Source of the DNA: Bolinopsis microptera
Taxonomy: Eukaryota > Ctenophora > Tentaculata > Lobata > Bolinopsidae
Direction of reading: 5' to 3'
Length of the DNA stretch: 64,000 nucleotides
Assembly (NCBI RefSeq): GCF_026151205.1
Contig: NC_087082.1
Location: 4,905,908-4,969,907, forward strand
The position numbers and the translations under genes were made by a program. Below, in pieces: positions 12,001-24,000 of this stretch (position 1 is the stretch's first letter; every line of letters begins with the position of its first letter). The notes below the pieces were generated by a model that saw only the letters and a list, made by a program, of their open reading frames with translations, searched no databases and had not been told where the DNA came from.

Positions 12001-15000
12001 GTATAACGCTGTGCCTCACGACATCAAGTCTATCCCAACCTTGCCAAAAATCCTCCTCCTCAGTCCCCAGTCCTTCTCCTACTCGTCAGTCCTCATCCTC
12101 AGTTCTCCTTCTCCTACTCCTAAGTCTTCCTCCTCGTCAGTCCTCCTCCTCTTCTCAGTCTTCCTCCTCCTCCTCCTCATCCTAATCAGTCCTCAGTCCT
12201 CCTCATCCTCCTCAGTCCTCTTCCTCAGTCCTCCTCCTCCTCCTCCTGCACGTCAGCCCTCCTCCTCCTCCTCCTCAGTCCCCAGTCCTTTTCTTACTTG
12301 TCAGTCCTCATCCTCCTCCTCATCCTCATCCTCCTCCTCAGTCCCCAGTCCCCCTTCTCCTCCTACTCCTAAGTCCTCCTTCTCCTCCTCCTCAGTCCTC
12401 CTCCTCTTCCTTCTCATCAGTCCAGCCCCAGTCTTCCTTCTCCTCTTCCTTCTCATCAGTCCTCCCCCAGTCTTCCTTTTCTTCATCCTCAGTCCTCCTC
12501 ATCAGTGTTCTTCCTCCTCCTTATCCTCGTCATCAGTCCTCTTCCTGATCCTCCCCCAGTCTCCTTCTCCTCCTCCTCCTCTTCACTCATCCTCAGTCCT
12601 CCCCCAGTCCTCCTCTTCATCAGTCCTCCTCCTCGTCCTTAGTTCTCGTCCTCATCCTCCTAGTCCTCGTCCTTAGTTCTCGTCCTCATCCTCCTAGTCC
12701 TCGTTCTCGTCCTCCTCAGTCTTCTTCCTCAGTCTTCCTCAGTCTTCCTCAGTCCTCCTCCTCAGTCCCTCAGTCCTCCTTCTCAGTCCTCTTGCTCCTC
12801 AGTCCCCAGTCCTCTTCTACTCGTCAGCATTCTCCTCATCATCCTCCTCCTCATCAGTCCTCCTCCTCCTCAGTCTCCTCCTCAGTTCTCCTCCCCCTTC
12901 TCCTACTCCTAAGTCTTCCTCCTCGTCAGTCCTCCTCCTCAGTATTTCTCCTCCTCCTCCTCCTCTCCAGTCCTTTTCCTCCTCCTCATCCTCCTCAGTC
13001 CTCAGTTCTCCTTATCCTCCTCAGTCCCCTTCCTCTGTCCTCCTCCTCAGTCCTCCTCCTCAGTCCCCAGTCTTCCTCCTGCACGTCAGTCATCCTCCTC
13101 ATCCTCATCCTCCTCCTCCTCCTCAGTCCTCCTCTTCCTTGGAAGTTCAGACTGACAGCACGGGTAGAGATCAGAGCTTAAGTCCCCCCCCCCCCCCCCC
13201 CTAATATGCAATATGGTACAACATTAAATTAGATAGCTCCACCCTGTTAGATCATTGCTTTTCTCTATTTGATAGTGTTTATGGACCACATTCTCCATGT
13301 AATACACTCAAATAAACATAAAAGTACTGTGCAAGTAGTCAGATAATATCATTTAAGCACTTAGCATATATCAAACTTGATGAAATTGAAGTTAATTCTA
13401 GGGCCCCAAAAGGCCCCACACAATACACATATCGAAATCCATAAAGGGCCCTAGAAATCGGGGCTTTTTGGGGCCTTTTGGGGCGTTGGCCCCCCCGCCC
13501 CCCCCCCCCTATCAATTTTTCTTATTACTTTTGTATTGATTTGTCTGAAATGATATGCTCAGTAATTTGAAATTGGCGTTGGTTTCTTTTGTTTTTGACG
13601 ATCATTGATGGAAATATTCACAAAAGAGTGCTTGTCAGTGCTTAAAATAAAGATCATTCAAGTCTGTTCACAGAACGGCTGTTATAAATACTCATTCACC
13701 CATCATCTAACATCTTTAAGTGTATTAGGAGGGTAAGTCGAAGGGTTAATTCATGATTTTTCAGCGAGTCGGCTACTTCTACCTACTTCTACCTTCACGA
13801 GAGCTAAACTTCAATTAACCTCAATTTGAACTGACTTGTACAGTGGTAGAACACATTACAACCGGGCTTATCATTTTACTTTTAAGTCAGATTTATCCTA
13901 CTCTTATCTTGGACAAAACATCTCGATCGTATTGTTATTAAACTAACTTGAAAACCATGAATAACTGTCAAAAATTCTGGGGACTTATGGGGACAAATGG
14001 TGAATTACGTCAACGAGTTGACCTCTAGTCCCCATGATTTTTAGTCCCCATTAGTCCCCAAAAGTCTCCATTGGTAGTCATTACTCCCCCCCCCCCCCCC
14101 CCCCCCCCCCGAATGCATTTATAAGTATTATTTAGGGGGGGGGGGGGGGGGTACCACTGTCCATTTTATCCCTGCACAAAAAAAACTGGACAAAGACAAA
14201 AGGGACAAAAAAAAGATAATAGGGACAAAAAAGACAAAAAAGACGGGGACAAAAAGGACAAAATGGACAAAAAGGACAGGGACAAACGAGACAAATAGAC
14301 AGGGACAAAATGGACAGTAAAGAAAATAAGGTCAATTATCCGTTGAAATGCAAAAAATAAGTTCAGGCACAGTTCCAACAAGCTAATTATAAGTTGGGTA
14401 AATTCAGACAGAACAGTAAAGTCAATCTTGATTATATATAATCAGCCTTAGTGTACTCACTGTTCAAGACAACTTGGTCTAGTCCGATATGCCTGCTCAC
14501 TGATTCACATTTGACGTATGAGCTATTAACTTGATGATGACTTTTTTGATATCACCACTTGATTAATGGGATTAATGAAATATTGACTGAACCGTGTACA
14601 CATTTATTTATGTGATGCCGTTGATGAATTCTGCTTATTTCAGTCCCTTCAGTGGTTTCAGTTGATTCTAAGTACAGCAAAACACTGACATGAACCCACA
14701 TCCAGAAACACGCCATCTTGCCAGGCAGCCTGGGAGGAAATTTTTTTTGGGAGGAAAAACGGGAGAAAAAGAGGAAATTTTTGAGAAGTTACTCCTAAAT
14801 TTCGAAATATTTTTTTGGAATGAAGACAAATTAATGGAGGAAATTTTTGAAGAAAATGTTTCGATTGTATAAAAAATCAAAGAGGAACATCCTGTCAGTT
14901 TTGGAACACAGTGAAATATTCTGATTGGAGAATGCAGATTGCTGTTGTGAAGTTATCAAATTTACGTGAGTACTTGATTCTTTTCAATCCCAGTTTATTG

Positions 15001-18000
15001 CTGTCCTACAAATTTCTTTAATGCCAAATGCCGTCTAAAACACCCTATTTCGCAAAAAATTTCCGGGGGGCTGCGCTCCCTAGCCCCCGCCAAGGGGCTT
15101 CACCCCTGGACCCTGCTGGGGGCTGCGCCCCCAGACCCCTGCCACAGCTTGCTCGCTACGCTCCCTGCGCAGCTGGATTGGACACGTCGACTTGCTTCGT
15201 TCGCCGACAGCCCCCTTCCCAAACTTGCGAGTGAAGCGAGCGGGCCACAGAATTTAGAAAAAAACGCATCTGGGAGGAAATATAAAACTTTCTGGATGTG
15301 GGGACATGAAAATCTAAATTGTTGATGTCGAGTAGAATATATACATTCTCTACATTTGAGCTTGTCTAATTTTTTGTCTCATTTGTCCAAAATTTTTGTC
15401 CATTTTGTCCATTTTATCCCCAAAACACTGTCCTTCACAAAAAAATGTAAAAAAAGACAAAATGGACAGTGGTACCCCCCCCCCCCCCCCCCCCCCCCCC
15501 CCCTTTAGGTAACATTGTATAGGAGTTGTAAAAACCTTGAAATAGGTGCCCTAGTGGTTAGAGCATCTGCCTTCTGCGCAGAAGGTTCAGGGTTCGAATC
15601 CCAGTGTCACCTAGTCTAGGAAGTAGCTAAGGATCCATAATTGGATCTATTCGATCTCCTCGGTCGATTCAGCCGAATGATAAGAAACTTGATTTAGGGT
15701 GAAATGAGGAGGGGTACCTGTTAAAAGTTCAAGAAACTTCCTAAGATACCCCTTCAGTACATACTGTAAACAAAGTACTATTATTATTATTAACAGAAAG
15801 CAGCTCGATGACTGATTTCCTATTCAATAAATCTTATAACGATAAGATGCTATAGCTAGCACTTACAAATCAATCGCTGAATTATCATAAAACTGTTAAC
15901 ATTGTTCTTTCATCAAAAGCAAAGAAAATACGTAATCATGTCCCACAATCGTGTTCCTACTGACATATCAAGTCGAAATCTTACTTAACATTTTAACGGT
16001 TGTGTTCTCCTTTTGTAGTTTCCTCTTCCACTCCATTATTCCCCGTCTTCCCAATCTTCAATAACATCACGAGCAACACACCGGCAGAAACAGTGCTGAC
16101 AATAGCCACTACCATAAACAAGTAGTAGAGCTTTTCCTTTCTTATCTTTCCGTCTCCACCCTCTCTTGGACTGATGTAACGTTTACAGAGCCTTGGTTTA
16201 GCATCCTCCGAACATGTCACTGTCTGCACTGTTGTATAGTTGAGACTTGTCACTCCGTAACCCTGGTCACACTGTATCTCCACCTTGTTTCCTGGTAGGA
16301 ATAAAGGGACGTTATCTTTGTTTTCAACTCTTCCGTGAAGTACGGAGAACTGGTGTAGGGGGCAGGACTGAGCTCCAGTTTGTTCAGGCTCCTCAAAGCT
16401 TACCCCATGAAGTGATTCTGCGTTATTGCCATTGCTAGTGAAGAGTATGTAAGATCGGTACGAGACCGAGTATATTGTGTGTCTTTCATAGTGTACTATC
16501 GATGATTCGTTTGTCAAGAACATTATTTGTGGGTCCTCCTGGTTAGTCATTGAAATGTCCCGGCACTTGGCCAATACAGCTCGTAACACTGCCTCGTTCT
16601 TCTCGCCATAATGAACATCTAAACAAAAGTCTGGTCCTTCTACTGGTGTTATCTGATAATATTCTAGAGCGTCATTTTGGATCTCAACGGTTTTCAGGGC
16701 CCATCTGCTAGCTTCTGCGCAACTTTTCCAAGCCAAATGGTAAACTTCCTCCTCCACGTTCTGTAACGGTGTTTTGTGTTTAGTCAAACAAGCTAACCCT
16801 GCTCTGTCTTGCCGGATCAGAAATCCTGCTCCGGATAGACTTAGTGATACTATCCTCTGAAATGCTCAATCCTGGAGTACTTCGTTGGACGTTCTCGATG
16901 CAGTACTTAAGAAGTGTAAAGTACAGGAGCCTTTCACGCTTTTTCTGTTTCGTAAGGAAATCTTGCGTGAATAAAGAACAGGTGCCGTTTGTGATATCGA
17001 ACGAAAGAGCATAGCATTTGAAGATGTGTTTGCAGTACAGCCAGCATTGGTGCGCCCCAGCCGTAGTGAAGGTGGCCAAGAGACTATCATCAGGAATTAT
17101 TTTCCAGCCGGTTTTCAAACATGCTACAAAATTGTCATCTATATCCAATGCACTGCACCTGCAAGCCTGAACTGCGATAATTAACACAAGAAGCGTTGTT
17201 GCGACTCCAGAGGACATTGCTACAAACGAATATTGTTGTTTAGCTACCACAGGTACTTTCCTAAGAGATTGTAAGGAGTTGGTTTAGTGTCCTTAATATG
17301 GCCAGAATTTTGTCTCTTTGCAAATTTTCACTTATCTAATTGAAGAGATCTGCAATAACCTTAATTCATCCTAATTTTTGTGAAACTTATTTTCGAGATG
17401 GCAGTTGACCAAAATATTTGGTCGCTCAATTGTTTTGGAAACCTAAATCAAAAATCAGAAAATTAATTAAGTGTGAAATATGATTTTGCGCCTATCTTGA
17501 GCCTTGGGCTTGTGAGTCAAAAATTGACCAAATACGAGCATTACTGCACCATTGAGCGTCCGGGTCCCCCTCAAAAGTTAGGTCAAGGGTCATAGTTTTT
17601 GGTTAACTGGTTATCTCGAAAACACGTTTCTACAATAAAAAAAATAAATCAGGGTGAATAGGGCTTTACTAAAAAACAAGCCTATTTCAAGTATCTAGAT
17701 TTGCTAAAGAAAAAAGTTCCAAAATTAATTAGATTTAGAATCAAATTTACACTGCAATAAAATGAAAATAGTAAACAATTTAGAGATGCTCCGATCTGCT
17801 CACTGCTGTGCAGGACATTCGAATCAGTCAAAAATTGTCGAGTCAAAGAATGCCCTTTTAAGGACTAAGAGAGGGCCGGGACTACGAGTGCCCATTGTCA
17901 TGCTACAAAACGGTAATCTTTATCCAATGCACAGAGGGTGGGGGGGGGGGGGGGTAATGGCATAAATGGAGAATTACCCAAGGTTTTTCCATTTTCTCCA

Positions 18001-21000
18001 TAGAAAGAGTCTCCATTTATGCCATTCAAAAACTGAAAGATACAACATACTGTACTCAATTTTGTTACAAAATTTTGATCTTTAAGGACGAAATAATTTA
18101 AATACAATATTCATCTAGTAAATAGAATGTAAATATCATTTCGAACACCAAAAAAACAATTTACCAGCTTGAACACAAGGGTCCCCCCCCCCCCCTTGTA
18201 AATTTTGAAAAAATTGTAAAATAATTTGTTTTTCAAATATCATAATTTTGGTACTAAACGTTTTGCCTTTCCATGCTGAAAACAATCATTTAAAAATATT
18301 TCCAAGATTTATAAGTTTTCATGCTTTCTATCCCGATTTCGAAGTCCCCACATCACCCTCGATATGCGATCTTGGAGTCGAGGCTTCCCCTTTGTAATGC
18401 GATCTCGAAGGGCAGGCCTCCTGTATGCAATACGAGCTCGGGAGCAGTGAGTCAGCCTTTACCTATCAATCGAATAACTCAGGCCGAAAATTTTCTTAGT
18501 CAAAAACTTTAAGTGGTTTTCCTGGAAACCACTTTTCTCCAGTGTTCATGTTACTTTGATCATTATGAGCCGAAAATATTTTTCGGGACCTAGCCCTCGA
18601 TAATTTTTCCTGAAAATTAATGAAGTTTCTGATTGACATCCGGCCAAGCACCTTCTTAACTACTTACTATAGCCGGATATTCGATCGATTCCTAAATTGT
18701 ATCACTATCAGAGTGAAATTGAGTGGAATTTGAATTGCAAAATTTACACAGCAATACAATAAAAACAGTAATTAATTTAAAGATGCTTCGATCTGCTGTG
18801 CAGGACATTCAAATCAAGCCAAAAGTGTTTAAATAATAGAGTGTTATTAATAGAGTGCCCTTCTAAGGACTAAGAATCAAAACATATAGTATTATATAGT
18901 ATTATATATCTATACTATAATTTAAACTTGACGAAATTTCCCCGGCAACGGGGACATAGAAGAAAAAACACCGAAAATCCGACCTCAAAATGAAGCCTCT
19001 GGTGAAATCAAACCCAGCTCGCAAATGGAGTTGAAAACCTCGCCATTTTTTAGCAGGGTTGTAGAAAAAGGGATAGAATAGGCTATAGCATTCTTAGGAA
19101 TTTTGATTTAGGCTTTAGATTTTTTATAATTAACGTCGGAAGTGAGGTAAAATAACCGTTAGAATAATGTCGTTTTTTAGCAAAGGTTTACTGCGCTGTT
19201 GCGTAGCAACGTAAAAGTGCATCGTGCGCGAGCAAAAACATCTTAACTACGCGCGTTGTTATGCTGTATGCTACGTCATAAATTCAAAACTAGCTCACAT
19301 TTACGCTTCACGCTATGACTTATTTCATAACTTTGGTTGTGATTGGTATTTTTTGATGCGGTAAAAAGTATCGTTTTGGGAATCCGAATACTAACACGCT
19401 TCGCCATTGTTAGATAAATCCATTATGTCTACAGTATAACAGAGCTATATGATGAGAGGAGAAATTAAAACATAACTGATTTTTAAAATTTCCTCGAACA
19501 AAGCTTTCGACTAGCGGGTTTCTAGTAAATAATAAGTTAATGAGTATAAACTATGGTATGTTGGTTTAATTAAGCATTTGATATAAATTATCGTTCAAAT
19601 AAAAAGAAGCTATTCTGAAATGTTAGAATTGACCCGTTGCCCAATACAAATTTTAAAGAAAATATTTCCAACTCTATACATAAAAGGAGAGTATAATGCT
19701 TTGCAGGGGTGTAGGAAGCAGGGGGGGGGGGGGCCAATTGCCCCCCCCCCCACCCCCATAAAATCTGGGCAAGGGGAAACATTTTTATCCAATGCACTGC
19801 ACCTGCAAGCCTGAACTGCGATCATCAACACAAGAAGCGTTGTTGCGACTCCAGAGGACATTGCTGCAAACGAATATTGTTGTTTAGCTACCACAGGCAC
19901 TTTCCTAGAAGATTGAGGGCACTTTCAAAAACATCTGTCACGGAAAAAATTTTAAAATTTGTCAAAAATCAGATTTTGTGGCATAATTTGGTGGATAATT
20001 TTTGGAACGGGATGAAACTTCAGATATGGTGTGCTAAACCCTAACCTTTACTATCTCCACTTTTTGTTTCGATTTAGGGCTAAATCTGGTGGATAAAAGT
20101 GAAACAGACCGATCCACTTCAGGTGGGCCTTTAAAAATATTTAATTCCATCTAAACTCCTAAAATTGATTGAGACTTATAAATAATCGTTATAACTTCAC
20201 AATTTCATATGTTAGGCCGGGATTTTTTTTAAGGGCCAAATTTGGTGGATATATTTTTTTACATCTTTTTTAAGACTGTTATTTGTTAGCTAACATCAAT
20301 TAACTGGTCTTAAAATGGTGCAAAAGCAATGTTAAATCTATTGGCATCAACTATTAAAGTTCGAAGATTCAATTTAAATGGGCAAACTTTGGTGGAAAAA
20401 AGTCAATTTTAAATTAAATTTAACACGTAAATGCTCCCAAAAAATCAATAAATAATCATAAACATGATTAAAAACCATTTGAAAAAATGAAATAAAAGGA
20501 TGTTGAACTTTAAATGTAAAAGGAAAGAAATGGTTTTTTAAGCTTTTGGGGCCAATTTGGGGGATAATTAACTCAAAAATATTTAAAATATGACCGGTAT
20601 TTTGATACCCAAAATCAATTTTGGGCCCTTTAAAAAAGTCGGTTTGGGAGTTTATCAAAATTTTTTTGGCTGAAAAAGAAAAAGGTCTAAACAAACCCAA
20701 ATTTTCCAGTATATGATTTCAAAATTGGGGCAAATCAAAGGCCAGAAAAAGTGGATAAAAAAGGGAAAATTTTAAAACCCGGGTTTTTTAAGCTAATTTC
20801 TTAGGAAATTTACCCCCAAAAAAAACCGGCCCAAAAGGGAGAAATTTGGGGGCAACTTTATTTGGGAAACTATACCCCCTTTCTTTAGGGACCCAGGGGC
20901 AATAATTTTCAGCTCTTTGGGCCCCTTTAAGAAATAATTTTTTGGTTTTTAAAAAAGGGGAAACCCACATACGTTATCAGTAAAGAAATGGTTTTTTCCC

Positions 21001-24000
21001 AAACGGAAGGGAAGGTTACCCACTTTTAAATTTATCTCCCAAATTTTTTAAACCTTAAAAGTCTTTTGGGAAACTGAAAATTTCTTTTTGAACGGGACTC
21101 AGAAAAAAGGGATTTTCTATTAAAACATTTGTAGTTTTCATGATAGAACACATTTTGGGGCCAAAAAAAATTTGTAAAAAAAAGAAATTTTCCCTTTTTG
21201 TAGGGTTTTTAAAATCCACCAAAAACGGCTCTAAAGGCTGAAAGGAGACATTTGTTAATTTGGGTATGAAACTTTATCCTTTTCTTTAAAGGCCCCTAGA
21301 GCAATAAAGGAATACATTTCCGCTTAAAGACGAAAAAAGGGGGCCCTAAAAAAGGGGATTCCCCAGCATTTTTGACTCAAAGGACTTCCCAAATCCCTTT
21401 CCCCGGGGGAATTTTTTGACCGGGAAAAGTGGGGGGTTTTTAGGGAAATTTTCCGCCATATTTTTCCCGAACCCCCCAATTTTTCACCCGGCGTTAATAA
21501 ACCCCCTACCGGGGCTTTTAGGTTCCCAAAGGGGAAATGGGGGGCTCTTTTTTTTAATCGTTTCTTATATTCACTAAAGAAGACTACCTTACTCGGATTA
21601 TTACGACGGGGTTTATTAACGACCGTTAAAATATGGTTCGGGAAAAATATGGCGAAATTGCTCAAAACCCACCACATTTACCGGTCGCCATTTTACCGGT
21701 GTCCAACCTTTCAATTTTAGATTCAAAAATTTTGTCTCAGATGTAAATTTCCTTATTAGAGATAAGCAAGTTTAGAAATTTTCGCATTGCTAAACTTGTG
21801 AAACAAGTCGAATTATCAATAATTGTTGAAAGTAGACAGAAATAATGACTCGTGGGAATCAAACAAGATGGAAAATAATTACATTTGAAGCGTAACAACC
21901 AGATCGATATCTTACTATATTTAAAGCGAGACATATATATATATATATTTATCTGTGCCATTTTACTGACACCAAGGCATCATCTTTAAACGCAACTTTC
22001 CCCGCAAAAACCGTAAAAGATATACAACTGAAATTTGTTTGACTGAGTCAAATGCTTTTATGCTTTTCAAATCAGCATGAAAAAATAAAAAATTGGCCAA
22101 GGAATAATTATTTTAGTGCCCAAAATTTGGACCCCCAAGTGGTGTCAAAAACGCGAATTAAATAGGTAATAATTATTTTAGTCTCTTGAGTCTTGACACC
22201 ACTTTAGAGTAATACGGGTTCCTGTTAGTTAAGATAAAGGGAGAGCTGTTTAGTCTTCCAATAAGTTGTAATCATCTTCGTTATCTTCATCTGGATCATC
22301 CCTTTCATCAGTTTTAATTAATTCAAGTTTTAATTTAACTGTTACTTTACTTTGAGTCCTATTTCATTATGTAGAGATAGTCATACCTAAGAAATTAAAA
22401 ATTGGCCTATTTAAATCAAATTTGACAATAAGGATATATTGACAAGAATTGGCAAAAAGGTGAATTTTTTGCAATTTTTAGCCAAATGAAGTCGAAAAAC
22501 CTACAACAAGTGTCCCAATACTAATAGTCTTCTTTAGTGAATATAAGACAACGATTAAAATATGAGCAACCCATACCCCTTGGGAACCCTAAAAGCTGAG
22601 TAGGCGGGTTTATTAACGACCGGTGAAAATGTGGTTCGGGAAAAATATGGCGAAATTACCCTAAACCCACCACTTTATCCCGGTCATAATAATCCCGAGT
22701 AAGGTATTGGGACACTTGTTGTAGGTTTTTCGACTTCATTTGGCTAAAATTGCAAAAATTCACCTTTTTGCCCATTCTTGTCATATATCCTTATTGTCAA
22801 ATTTGATTTAAATAGGCCAATTTTTAATTTCTTAGGTATTGACTATCTCTACATAATGAAATAGGACTCAAAGTAAAAGTAACAGTTAAATTAAAACTTG
22901 AATTAATTAAAACTGATGAAAGGGATGATCCAGATGAAGATAACGAAGATGATTACAACTTATTGGAAGACTAAACAGCTCTCCCTTTATCTTAACTAGC
23001 AGGAACCCGTATTACTCTAAAGTGGTGTCAAGACTCAGAGACTAAAATAATTATTACCTATTTAATTCGCGTTTTTGACACCACTTGGGGTCCAAATTTT
23101 GGGCACTAAAATAATTATCCTTGGCCAATTTTTATTTTTTCATGCTGATTTGAAAAGCATAAAAGCATTTGACTCAGTCAAAAAATTTCAGTTGTATATC
23201 TTTTACGGTTTTTGCGGAAAGTTGCGTTAAAGATGATGCACTAATTTTGGGCACTAAAATAATTATTCCTTGGCCAATTTTTATTTTTTCATGCTGATTT
23301 GAAAAGCATAAAAGCATTTGACTCAGTCAAAAAAATTTCAGTTGTATATCTTTTACGGTTTTTGCGGAAAGTTGCGTTAAAGATGATGCCTTGGTGTCAG
23401 TAAAATGGCACAGATAAATATATATATATATATCGTCTCGCTTTATATATAGTAAGATATCGATCTGGTTGTTACGCTTCAAATGTAATTATTTTCCATC
23501 TAGTTTGATTAACCACGAGTCATTATTTCTGTCTACTTTCAACAATTATTGATAATTCGACTTGTTTCACAAGTTTTAGCAATGCGAAAATTTCTAAACT
23601 TGCTTATCTCTAATAAGGAAATTTACATCTGAGACAAAATTTTTGAATCTGAAATTGAAAGGTTGGACTCCGGTAAAATGGCGACCGGTAAAATATGGTG
23701 GGTTTTGAGCAATTTCGCCATATTTTTCCCGAACCATATTTTAACCGGTCGTTAATAAACCCGTCGTAATAATCCCGAGTAAGGTAAAATCATTCTTGAA
23801 GCTCGAATATATCCACCAAAAATGGCCTAAAAATTAAATCTTCTATGCTATAATAAGCTTGAAACGATTTCCAACCTGATCCGTTCACTGAGTAAAGCTG
23901 GTGAACTTGTTGACCAATATAATTTTTTCAGTTGAAAATTTTAGGTATTGAATTTTATTTCATCGTTTTATTATCCACCATATCTAGCCTTAAAATTGGA

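Larger units (their letters stand above)
10525..13509. mobile_element. Nested G/C-ended element, probable TATCAA duplication
   Basis: The left end (GGGGCCAGGGG, then CAACGCCCCAAAAAGCCC) is the approximate reverse complement of the right end (GGGGCCTTTTGGGGCGTTGG followed by C runs). TATCAA occurs at 10519-10524 and 13510-13515. The left end is also present in the 63-kb copy, so the nesting is older than that duplication. Confidence 0.55.
10122..14110. mobile_element. G/C-ended element with 8-bp target-site duplication (4 kb)
   Basis: Flanked by GAATGCAT at 10114-10121 and 14111-14118. The left end is a long G run followed by AGTAATGACTAC and TTTTGGGGACT; the right end is AGTCCCCAAAAGTCTCC, GTAGTCATTACT and a long C run, the reverse complement. 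Interior: further G runs (10528, 10740, 10883), a second nested G/C-ended element (10525-13509), a TCC-rich satellite and a LINE fragment. The first 860 bp are repeated almost exactly at 63199-64000. No transposase is visible. Confidence 0.75.
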
